DNA from: Legionellaceae bacterium UBA2794
GTDB taxonomy: Bacteria > Pseudomonadota > Gammaproteobacteria > Legionellales > Legionellaceae
DNA length: 5,712 nt
NCBI GenBank assembly: GCA_002352055.1
Contig: DEHS01000101.1
Coordinates: 50,038 to 55,749, forward strand
Reading direction: 5' to 3'
Positions 1-5,712 of this stretch are shown here, piece after piece (position 1 is the first letter of the stretch; every line of letters begins with the position of its first letter). Position numbers and translations under genes: made by a program. The notes under the pieces were generated by a model. The model searched no databases, was not told the origin of the DNA, and saw nothing but the letters and a program-made list of their open reading frames with translations.

Positions 1-645
1 CGTTACAATAGATTGGGTGATGTATCTGTCGCATTGGGTTTTCAATTGTATGAGCAAAATGGATCACCAAAACGTATTGATACTCGTGTCTTTGTCCAGG
101 AAACGTTTCCAACCGGAAAGTATCAGCTCTTAAACCCCCGACTTTTAGGTACAGACTCCACAGGATTAGGAAGTTATCAAACACTGATTGGTCTGGATTT
201 CCAGTATTTGAAAGAAATTTATAACTCTCATTATTTGCGAACTCGCCTTATCTTTTCCAAACTGTACGCCTCAGCGGTTAATGTCAGAGGTTTCAGCAGC
301 TATGGAGGGGCGGAGGATACCGATGGAAGAATACGTCCAGGTACTGAAAATGGAGTTGATTTGGCTTTTGAGTACACACTCACCCAACATTGGGTTGCGG
401 TTATGGAAGGCACCTACTCCAACGGTAAAGCTACTCGATTTAACGGCAGACTGGGGATTGGTAACATTGGCGGACCACCCATTAGCATTGGTAGTGGAGA
501 CTATAATGAAACAGCTTTGGCCCCAGCAATTGAATATAATTTTAACAGCAATGTGGGTGTTATAGGTGGTATATGGTTCCCCGTAACTGGAAAAAATACC
601 TCTCATTATAACACCTATATATTAGCGTTAAACGCATATTGGTAA
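1..645 (+). CDS. Outer-membrane beta-barrel protein, 3' part (5' end outside window)
   Basis: The reading frame is open from base 1 (Arg-Tyr-Asn-Arg-Leu-Gly-Asp...) to a TAA at 643-645, giving about 214 visible residues. The gene therefore starts left of the window, and the TTG at 13 is simply an internal Leu codon. The protein shows alternating polar and hydrophobic stretches rich in Tyr, Phe, Gly and Asn, separated by polar Gly/Asn/Asp loops, and has no long hydrophobic helix. It ends in YILALNAYW, an amphipathic last strand with a terminal aromatic residue, as expected of a BAM-assembled outer-membrane barrel. The pattern resembles the 'MetA-pathway of phenol degradation'/transporter-like OMP family (PF13557), common in Legionella, but that assignment is from memory. 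The substrate is unknown. The next gene, kup, begins 20 bases downstream on the same strand, so co-transcription is likely. The coding call is firm and the barrel call is good; any specific function would be a guess. Confidence 0.75.
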   Translation, partial: RYNRLGDVSVALGFQLYEQNGSPKRIDTRVFVQETFPTGKYQLLNPRLLGTDSTGLGSYQTLIGLDFQYLKEIYNSHYLRTRLIFSKLYASAVNVRGFSSYGGAEDTDGRIRPGTENGVDLAFEYTLTQHWVAVMEGTYSNGKATRFNGRLGIGNIGGPPISIGSGDYNETALAPAIEYNFNSNVGVIGGIWFPVTGKNTSHYNTYILALNAYW

Positions 646-665
646 TTTATAAGGCGTGGCTTTAA

Positions 666-2537
666 ATGGATAGTAAAAATAAATTCAGATTAACTCTGGC
701 AGCCTTGGGAATTGTTTTTGGTGATATAGGAACCAGCCCGTTATATGCCTTAAAAGTCACTTTAGCCAATTTACCTATTGATCAGTTAAATGTCATGGGG
801 GTTTTATCTCTAATATTTTGGTCTTTGATAATTATCATTTCATTTAAATATCTGATTATTATATTCAAAGCAGATAACGAGGGAGAAGGCGGAATTTTGG
901 CCTTGCTTGCATTAATGAAGTATAAAGGCACTAAATATGAACCTCTATTTTACATATTTGCCATCTTTGGTGCAGGTCTTTTGTTAGGAGATGGCATGTT
1001 AACTCCGGCAATCTCAGTGATAAGTGCGGTAGAAGGATTGAGTACTCTCTCTGAATCTTTTAATCCGTATATTTTACCTGCATCAATCGTCATCTTTTGT
1101 ATTTTATTTGCTATTCAATCAGGTGGTACTTCACGTATTGGCGCCTATTTTGGTCCTATCATTTTAATTTGGTTCAGCACGATAGCTACCTTGGGATTAT
1201 TACAAATTCTTGAATACCCGGTAGTTTTGGAAGCGGTAAACCCCTATTACGCAATTCGATTTTTATATCATGAGGGTTGGCATGGATACCTTTTATTAGG
1301 GGGTATTTTTCTGGTGGTCACGGGAGGTGAAGCTCTATTTGCTGATATAGGTCATTTTGGTAAAAATCCAATCCGCGCCAGTTGGTTTGCGCTGGTTCTC
1401 CCTTGTCTCTTACTGAGCTACTTTGGACAGGGAGCCAACTTACTTCTTCATCCCGAGTCCATTGAAAATCCATTCTTTATGATTGCGCCCAGCTGGTTTT
1501 ATTTGCCTTTAATCATTCTGGCAACATTTGCAACAATAATTGCGTCACAGGCGGTAATTTCGGCCACCTTTTCCTTAACCAAACAGGCAGTATTGTTAAG
1601 TCTATGCCCCAAATTTCCTATAATTCAAAAGTCAAAGGATTATTCGGGACAAATTTACGTACCCCACATCAATGTCATTTTGTTCATAGGTACCATATTT
1701 TTTGCTTTGACTTTTAAAACCTCAGACAATCTGGCTCATGCTTATGGTATTGCAGTAAATGCTGACATGCTGCTGGTTGATTCAATGGTTGCTTATACAG
1801 CTCTTGCGATTTGGGAATGGTCCAAATTTAGAGTGGCACTTATTTTTGGAATATTTTTAGCAATTGACCTGGCTTTTTTAGGAGCTAATTCCCATAAGTT
1901 TTTAACAGGGGGCTGGGTGCCCGTAACCTTTGCCCTTTTTGTCGCGTTCATCATGTACACCTGGCGATTTGGTCTTGAGTATCTACGTAACAATTTTTAT
2001 ATGAAAAAGGACGACATAACGAAACTTCTGAAACAACTCGAATATAAAAGTTTTAATCAGTTGCCTGGAGTTACGGCGATTTTTATAACAGATGTCTACG
2101 ATAAAAGTGGAGGCAGCTTTCTTCATTTTTTAAAGCTTAGCCATTCTATGCCAGAGCATGTTCTAATTGTCGATTACGTTGTTGAAAATATACCCTATGT
2201 TCATTATCGGGACCGTTATGAGACGGAGTCCTTAGGACCGAAAATATGTAAACTAACGTTACATTACGGATTTATGGAAACCATTTCCATTCCACGCGCT
2301 CTTGAAAAGGCTTGCTACAAACATGTTCTGCCTTTCCAGCTAAATATAGACCGTGCAACGTATATGGTTGAAATTCCCAATGTTATGGCCTCAAAATCAA
2401 AAAAATCATTGAACTTTTACTGGCAGGAAAAAATATTTGCCTTCCTCATGCGTAATTATTCAGCCAATCTTAATATTGAATTTTATAAATTACCCTATAA
2501 TCGAACAATTGCAATTGGTACTTATTTTATAATGTAA
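666..2537 (+). CDS. kup: Kup-family low-affinity potassium transporter
   Basis: Kup (TrkD; KUP/HAK/KT family) is an inner-membrane K+ uptake protein, thought to work as a K+/H+ symporter. The product is 623 residues, close to E. coli Kup (about 622), so it looks complete. Family signatures appear in order: GDIGTSPLY (19-27), NEGEGG (71-76), GDGMLTPAIS (108-117) with AVEG (121-124), GGEALFADIGHFG (220-232), ASQAVISATFSLTKQ (293-307), HAYGIAV (358-364) and GGWVPV (415-420). Asp20, Glu123 and Glu222 match acidic positions that I recall as important in E. coli Kup. About twelve hydrophobic segments fill residues 10-432. A soluble C-terminal domain follows (about 445-623), with PGVTAIF (467-473), NIPYVHYRDR (508-517) and the closing LPYNRTIAIGT (609-619). 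The ATG at 666 follows a weak AAGG at 651-654, and the conserved N-terminal motif sits where expected. Legionella species carry several kup paralogues, and I cannot say which one this is. Confidence 0.97.
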   Translation: MDSKNKFRLTLAALGIVFGDIGTSPLYALKVTLANLPIDQLNVMGVLSLIFWSLIIIISFKYLIIIFKADNEGEGGILALLALMKYKGTKYEPLFYIFAIFGAGLLLGDGMLTPAISVISAVEGLSTLSESFNPYILPASIVIFCILFAIQSGGTSRIGAYFGPIILIWFSTIATLGLLQILEYPVVLEAVNPYYAIRFLYHEGWHGYLLLGGIFLVVTGGEALFADIGHFGKNPIRASWFALVLPCLLLSYFGQGANLLLHPESIENPFFMIAPSWFYLPLIILATFATIIASQAVISATFSLTKQAVLLSLCPKFPIIQKSKDYSGQIYVPHINVILFIGTIFFALTFKTSDNLAHAYGIAVNADMLLVDSMVAYTALAIWEWSKFRVALIFGIFLAIDLAFLGANSHKFLTGGWVPVTFALFVAFIMYTWRFGLEYLRNNFYMKKDDITKLLKQLEYKSFNQLPGVTAIFITDVYDKSGGSFLHFLKLSHSMPEHVLIVDYVVENIPYVHYRDRYETESLGPKICKLTLHYGFMETISIPRALEKACYKHVLPFQLNIDRATYMVEIPNVMASKSKKSLNFYWQEKIFAFLMRNYSANLNIEFYKLPYNRTIAIGTYFIM

Positions 2538-2557
2538 TTGGGTTCTACTAGATCCAA
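2538..2557 (+). terminator. Weak hairpin directly after kup stop
   Basis: Bases 2538-2544 can pair with 2551-2557 (seven pairs, two of them G-U) around a CTACTA loop, immediately after the kup TAA. It could help end or protect the kup mRNA. It lacks a T-run afterwards (AATTAAATAG follows), so it is not a canonical intrinsic terminator and may be chance. Confidence 0.2.
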
Positions 2558-2592
2558 ATTAAATAGAAATTAAGATCATGGTATAAATTAAA

Positions 2593-2635
2593 GTGAATGA
2601 GAATCACTCTTTCTCATAATTTATCCATTTATAAT
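2593..2635 (+). promoter_or_regulatory. Possible Fur-box-like operator with downstream TATAAT
   Basis: Bases 2593-2611 match the classical 19-bp Fur consensus (GATAATGATAATCATTATC) at 13 of 19 positions, including the run AATGA-AATCA. A perfect TATAAT lies at 2630-2635. A -35 hexamer would fall near 2607-2612 (CTCTTT), which is a poor match but overlaps the Fur-like site, as expected for a repressed promoter. Transcription would start near 2642 and run through the repeat array; no gene starts within the next 380 bases. In AT-rich DNA both matches can arise by chance, so this is a weak inference. Confidence 0.22.
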
Positions 2636-2660
2636 CCATTTCATAATCTCTATATTTTCT

Positions 2661-2836
2661 CCCTTCTCCCTTAAGGAAGAAGGGCTGGGTAATTGAACAT
2701 TCTAACCCTCTTCTCCTTTAAGAAAGCGCTGGATATTTGAACGTTCTAACTCCTTCTCCCTTGAGGGAGAAAGGCTGGATATTTGAACGTTCTTACTCCC
2801 TTCTCCCTTGAGGGAGAAAGGCTGGGGATGAGAGTG
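2661..2836. repeat. Tandem array of four REP-like palindromic units (period about 47 bp)
   Basis: Four imperfect copies follow head to tail. The conserved TTCTCC core starts at 2664, 2711, 2754 and 2801, giving spacings of 47, 43 and 47 bases. Each unit carries a pyrimidine/purine palindrome ending in GCTGG. In units 3 and 4 it is a perfect TTCTCCC-TTGA-GGGAGAA stem-loop (2754-2771 and 2801-2818). In unit 1 it is a 24-bp palindrome centred on TTAA with one mismatched pair (2661-2684). In unit 2 it is decayed and shortened. The first three units share a linker of the form ATTTGAACGTTCTAAC, holding the 8-bp palindrome GAACGTTC (GAACATTC in unit 1). The last unit instead ends in GCTGGGGATGAGAG, which resembles a hairpin element scattered through many gammaproteobacterial genomes. 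Possible roles are mRNA stabilisation, transcription termination or protein binding. It is not a CRISPR, because the 'spacers' are near-identical. Confidence 0.85.
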
Positions 2837-3048
2837 AAAGGATTTACACCGATACTAAATTTAAATATTTTCTAGCCACATCATTCTATTTTAATTTTAA
2901 TTTCATATCTCACCTTTAAGGAGATAATATAAGTTACTGTCGATTTTAAGATACATCTCCCGCTTATCCTCATAATCTTATTTCGAAGCAATTTACATAT
3001 TCTACATCGCGGGGCCCTTTATTTCATGTTAGAATTTTTCATTTATCC

Positions 3049-3054
3049 AGAGGA
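3049..3054 (+). promoter_or_regulatory. Shine-Dalgarno sequence of rdgC
   Basis: AGAGGA lies seven bases before the ATG at 3062 and complements the 3' end of 16S rRNA. The in-frame ATG at 3026 is preceded by GGGCCCTTTATTTC, with no such site. This decides the start in favour of 3062, which also matches the N-terminus of known RdgC proteins. Confidence 0.8.
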
Positions 3055-3061
3055 AAGAGCT

Positions 3062-4000
3062 ATGTGGTTTAACAATGTGCTTATATACAAATACGAACTG
3101 GATGAGGCAGCAGATTTAAATGCTTCATTAGCAGATGAAATTCTAAAACCATGCCCTCCGCACGCTCGTTTCATTTATGGATGGCTGCCAGCATTTGGTG
3201 ATGAAATGGTACACGAAGTAGCCGGTGCGTCTCTCATTTGTATGGGTAAAGAAGAGCGTATCTTGCCACGTGGTGTCATTAACAAGATGCTCGAAGAACG
3301 AATTTTAATGATTGAAAACCAACACGGTCGAAGCGTAAAGCGTGCTGAGAAAGCTCAAATTGCAGAGGATCTGGAGTTTGAATTATTGCCTAAATCTTTT
3401 TGCGTCCAGAAGCGTTTGCCAGCTATTTTAGATACGGTTAGTAAACGTCTCATAGTTAATGCTTCCAGTAATACACAGGCTGCGCAGCTTACTTCATTAT
3501 TACGTAAATCTGTTGCAGGAATTACTATTGAACCACTTACCCATGCAGAAAACCTTGCCATTCGTTTTGCTGAATGGATTCATTCGCCAGAAACATTACC
3601 GGCTGATTTTCAACTAGCCTCTGATTGTTTGTTATTTGCTTTAGATGATGATAAAAAGCGCATTCATTGTAAAGGATATGAACTCCCTGCTGAAGAGATA
3701 TTAACCTTGCTATCCCAAGGAATGGCAACCGCCGAAATTTCCATAATCTGGAAAGAACGTATTCAATTTACCTTAACCCACGACTTTACATTTAAAAAGC
3801 TAAAAAGTCTGGATTACTTACTCGATGACTTTAGCGAGCTAAAACAACTGGATGAAGAATACCAACGACAAGATGCTGCCCTTACATTATTAACGGGTGA
3901 ACTTAGGGAATTGACCAATGATTTACTAGCAGTACTTACGGTGAAGTCGGAAGAAACCGAAATGATTAATGAAAAGCAAGCAGAAGCACTTGCTGTTTAA
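3062..4000 (+). CDS. rdgC: RdgC, nucleoid-associated recombination/replication DNA-binding protein
   Basis: RdgC forms a ring-shaped dimer that encloses double-stranded DNA without sequence preference. In E. coli it limits RecA filament formation and matters when replication forks restart. The product from ATG 3062 is 312 residues (E. coli about 303). Recognisable family blocks are MWFNNVLIYKY at the N-terminus (E. coli MLWFKNLMVYR), GWLP (40-43), KEERILPRGVI (63-73), LLPKSF (108-113), LRKSV (147-151), EW near 171-172, ERIQFTLTHD followed by FKKLKSLD (232-251), and LLTGEL (276-281). A frame extension back to 3026 would add 12 residues, MLEFFIYPEERA, that the family lacks, and it has no ribosome binding site. 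The gene stands alone: a 524-base spacer lies before it and a convergent gene after it. The C-terminal tail after about residue 295 is charged and poorly conserved. No missing block or frameshift is visible. Confidence 0.95.
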   Translation: MWFNNVLIYKYELDEAADLNASLADEILKPCPPHARFIYGWLPAFGDEMVHEVAGASLICMGKEERILPRGVINKMLEERILMIENQHGRSVKRAEKAQIAEDLEFELLPKSFCVQKRLPAILDTVSKRLIVNASSNTQAAQLTSLLRKSVAGITIEPLTHAENLAIRFAEWIHSPETLPADFQLASDCLLFALDDDKKRIHCKGYELPAEEILTLLSQGMATAEISIIWKERIQFTLTHDFTFKKLKSLDYLLDDFSELKQLDEEYQRQDAALTLLTGELRELTNDLLAVLTVKSEETEMINEKQAEALAV

Positions 4001-4141
4001 AGGTCAACTTGGTTCCACGTTATTTTTAATGAATTATAATTTCAAAACGTGTATTTCATTGAAAATAAAACGTCGCCGCGTACTGAGTTTATCCCCTCAT
4101 AATTTTGAATATACAATAATGTTGTAAATTAATTAATTGTC

Positions 4142-4161
4142 TTCCCCGCGCAGGCGGGGAA
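4142..4161. terminator. GC-rich stem-loop between convergent rdgC and rarA (terminator or REP-type element)
   Basis: Bases 4142-4149 (TTCCCCGC) pair perfectly with 4154-4161 (GCGGGGAA) around a GCAG loop, giving an 8-bp stem in otherwise AT-rich DNA. It sits 141 bases past the rdgC stop and 114 bases past the rarA stop, the usual place for a shared terminator of convergent genes. Neither strand has a clean T-run: on the minus strand GACAATTAATTAATTT follows, on the plus strand CTATCCAATAAAG. The sequence resembles the CCCGC...GCGGG core of dispersed REP-type hairpins in proteobacteria. Either role is possible. Confidence 0.45.
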
Positions 4162-4275
4162 CTATCCAATAAAGTGGCATTTTTACAAATATTTAACCAG
4201 ATCGCTCTTTTGAGAATAACAATCTAGATAGGATGATGAAGTGATGAGGAATACCTCAATTAGGTAAAAATAATT

Positions 4276-5601
4276 CTAAGTATCTTTTTGCTTTTTACCT
4301 GTGTCAATATCTCTTTCTTCATCCAATTTTTTTAAGAACTTAAGTTTCTCTGCTATTTTTGATTCTAATCCGCGATCAACCGGTTGATACCATTGTGGTC
4401 GTTCCATATCTTCAGGCAAATAATGCTCACCAGCTGCATATCCGTGCGGCTCATCATGGGCATAACGATACTCATGACCATGACCTAATTTTTTCAACAA
4501 ACCAGTAGGAGCATTGCGTAAATGAAGGGGGACTTCTCTGGATTTATCTTTTTTAACAAATGCCATGGCTTTGTTAAAAGCAACATATCCTGCATTACTT
4601 TTAGCCGCTACGGCAAGGTATATCACCGTTTGAGCCAAAGCCAGTTCACCTTCAGGAGAGCCTAACCGCTCATAAGTTAAGGCAGCTTCATTGGCAATTT
4701 GCATTCCACGAGGATCAGCAAGGCCTATATCTTCCCATGACATTCTAATAATTCGACGGGATAAATAGTTAAGATCAACGCCACCATCAATCATTCTACA
4801 AAACCAATACAGTGCTGCGTCAGGATCTGATCCCCTCACTGATTTATGCAAAGCAGATATTTGGTCATAAAAATTATCTCCTCCTTTATCAAATCGTCGA
4901 GCTCCTGGAGCTAATGCATTATTTACTAAGTCTTCAGTGACATGAGTTTCTCCAAGAGCAACACAAGCATTATTTATTTGCTCAAGTAAATTAAGTAATC
5001 TTCTTGCATCCCCGTCTGCATAGCCAATAATTATTTCCAATGATTTCGGGTCAAATTGCAACGCGGCCAGTGTTTCTTTTTGAGCACGATGCACTAATAC
5101 CATCAATTCGTCGTCTGTTAACGATTTTAAAACGTAAACTTGCGCTCGGGAAAGTAACGCGGAATTGACTTCAAAAGAAGGATTTTCAGTGGTAGCACCA
5201 ATAAAGGTAACCAGACCTGACTCAGTATATGGGAGCAAAGCATCTTGTTGTGCTTTGTTGAACCGGTGAATCTCATCAATAAATAATATAGTTTTTCTGC
5301 CTAACATCAGGTTATTTTGCGCTGTTTCCATTGCGGCGCGAATTTCTTTAACCCCAGAAAAAACAGCTGATAAAGCAATCCACTCGCAATCAAAAGCTTG
5401 TGCGGTTAAACGAGCAATTGTTGTTTTACCCACTCCAGGAGGACCCCAGAGAATCATCGATTGCAATTTTCCTGCGATAAAACTAAGGCGTAACGGTTTC
5501 CCCTCCCCTAGTAAATGTGATTGACCAATTACGTCATCCAGGTGTTTTGGTCGTAATAATTCGGCTAAAGGGGGTTCAGGATCAGTTTTAAATAAGCTCA
5601 T
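4276..5601 (-). CDS. rarA: RarA (MgsA), AAA+ ATPase of the clamp-loader group
   Basis: RarA (MgsA; eukaryotic homologue WRNIP1/Mgs1) is a DNA-dependent ATPase related to clamp loaders and RuvB. It acts as a tetramer at stalled forks with SSB and can separate duplex ends. The product is 441 residues (E. coli about 447). Visible elements are the RP-x-x-LDDVIGQSHL N-terminal block (17-30), Walker A GPPGVGKT (53-60), Walker B ILFIDEIHRF (105-114), sensor 1 within GATTENPSF (135-143), the arginine finger in ALLSRA (148-153), and a sensor 2 region GDARR (197-201). The C-terminal tetramerisation part follows, with FYDQISALHKSVRGSDPDAALYW (244-266), EDIGLADPR (290-298), YLAVAAKSNA (328-337) and HLRNAPT (360-366) to EYRYAHDE (377-384). 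The ATG at 5599-5601 has a modest GGA seven bases upstream and gives the expected N-terminus. In many gammaproteobacteria lolA lies just upstream; no lolA is visible within the 111 bases available. It converges with rdgC, 275 bases apart. Confidence 0.97.
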   Translation of the reverse strand: MSLFKTDPEPPLAELLRPKHLDDVIGQSHLLGEGKPLRLSFIAGKLQSMILWGPPGVGKTTIARLTAQAFDCEWIALSAVFSGVKEIRAAMETAQNNLMLGRKTILFIDEIHRFNKAQQDALLPYTESGLVTFIGATTENPSFEVNSALLSRAQVYVLKSLTDDELMVLVHRAQKETLAALQFDPKSLEIIIGYADGDARRLLNLLEQINNACVALGETHVTEDLVNNALAPGARRFDKGGDNFYDQISALHKSVRGSDPDAALYWFCRMIDGGVDLNYLSRRIIRMSWEDIGLADPRGMQIANEAALTYERLGSPEGELALAQTVIYLAVAAKSNAGYVAFNKAMAFVKKDKSREVPLHLRNAPTGLLKKLGHGHEYRYAHDEPHGYAAGEHYLPEDMERPQWYQPVDRGLESKIAEKLKFLKKLDEERDIDTGKKQKDT

Positions 5602-5636
5602 AGTTCTGTCCGGGAATAATCAAAGATCATCAGTGC

Positions 5637-5652
5637 ATAAAGTATACTTTAT
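5637..5652. promoter_or_regulatory. Perfect 16-bp palindrome upstream of rarA
   Basis: ATAAAGTATACTTTAT is identical to its reverse complement and lies 35 bases upstream of the rarA ATG. It contains TATACT, a near-consensus -10 hexamer, on both strands (5643-5648 on plus, 5641-5646 on minus). It could be a regulator's operator, a back-to-back pair of -10 elements for rarA and a gene to the right, or both. No good -35 hexamer was found for the minus-strand -10 (TGCCAA at 17-bp spacing). What is seen is the palindrome; its role is inference. Confidence 0.4.
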
Positions 5653-5712
5653 CTGGTATCTTTTTGGCATTTTAGTGAAAAAAGGATCTGTGACTCATAT
5701 AAGATTCCTGGA

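Larger units (their letters stand above)
2538..3061. other. Gene-free spacer between kup and rdgC
   Basis: This 524-base stretch holds no credible protein gene on either strand; the longest ATG frames noticed are about 15 codons. Its left part is AT-rich with two small hairpins (2538-2557 and 2597-2617, the latter a perfect 7-bp stem ATGAGAA/TTCTCAT around a 7-base loop) and a possible regulated promoter. The middle (2661-2836) is a tandem palindromic repeat array. The right part (2837-3048) is AT-rich and must contain the rdgC promoter, but I found no -35/-10 pair good enough to name. The in-frame ATG at 3026 lacks a ribosome binding site and is not taken as the start of rdgC. Confidence 0.8.

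Noticed and set aside
13..15. TTG as the start of the left-hand barrel gene
   Set aside because: The frame is open to base 1, no ribosome binding site can be seen, and the protein begins in the middle of a beta-strand, so the gene is cut by the window edge.
271..606. Minus-strand frame of 111 codons and an overlapping plus-strand frame (281-565) inside the barrel gene
   Set aside because: Both lie in other frames of a clear beta-barrel coding sequence, and their products have no recognisable domain character.
1793..1993. Minus-strand frame inside kup
   Set aside because: It lies opposite conserved Kup membrane segments, and its product shows no family signature.
2661..2836. CRISPR array
   Set aside because: The regular spacing invites the idea, but the linkers between hairpins are near-identical rather than unique, and no cas gene is nearby.
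2918..2923. AAGGAG, a good Shine-Dalgarno match in the spacer before rdgC
   Set aside because: No ATG, GTG or TTG follows at a usable distance, and the frames after it close quickly.
3026..3061. Upstream in-frame ATG extending rdgC by 12 residues
   Set aside because: No Shine-Dalgarno sequence precedes it, while AGAGGA sits seven bases before the ATG at 3062, and known RdgC proteins start at the MWF/MLWF position.
3355..3728. Two minus-strand frames (3355-3561 and 3537-3728) inside rdgC
   Set aside because: They are antisense to conserved RdgC blocks, short, and without a supporting ribosome binding site or domain.
4245..4258. TGAGG-AATA-CCTCA hairpin just after rarA
   Set aside because: The stem is only five pairs and no T-run follows on the rarA strand, so a terminator call is not supported.
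5675..5712. Possible start of a rightward gene (GTG at 5675 or at 5690, frame open to the edge)
   Set aside because: The AAGGA at 5682-5686 is only three bases before the GTG at 5690, and the GTG at 5675 has no ribosome binding site. Only about a dozen codons are visible and they are not recognisable.
5650..5712. End of a minus-strand gene such as lolA entering from the right edge
   Set aside because: An open frame of 20 codons ends upstream of rarA, but its residues (PGILYESQILFSLKCQKDTR) do not resemble a LolA C-terminus and the stretch is too short to judge.

Overview
The window looks like a chromosomal segment of a low-GC gammaproteobacterium, most probably Legionella or a close relative. 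This rests on the AT-rich base composition and on recognisable Kup, RdgC and RarA proteins of gammaproteobacterial type. The genus call comes from memory of these families, not from a search.

Layout from left to right: (1) The 3' part of a gene for an outer-membrane beta-barrel protein (1-645, +), whose start lies left of the window. (2) After only 20 bases, a complete kup potassium transporter gene (666-2537, +). (3) A gap of 524 bases without a gene (2538-3061). It holds weak hairpins, a Fur-box-like dyad with a TATAAT downstream, and a tandem array of four REP-like palindromic units with a period of about 47 bp (2661-2836). (4) rdgC (3062-4000, +), preceded by a strong Shine-Dalgarno sequence that fixes the start at 3062 rather than at the in-frame ATG at 3026. 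(5) A gap of 275 bases between convergent genes, containing a perfect 8-bp GC-rich stem-loop. (6) rarA/mgsA (4276-5601, -), a complete AAA+ ATPase gene. (7) The 111-base upstream region of rarA, with a perfect 16-bp palindrome, running to the window edge.

The outer-membrane protein and Kup are probably co-transcribed, pairing an envelope protein with an inner-membrane K+ uptake protein. RdgC and RarA both act on recombination and on stalled replication forks. They face each other and do not share a transcript, so their proximity may be coincidental. No mobile element, CRISPR array, tRNA or rRNA was seen, and I found no convincing new multi-gene system. The non-coding DNA holds the most interesting material: the repeat array, the possible Fur-controlled promoter in front of it, and the palindrome upstream of rarA.
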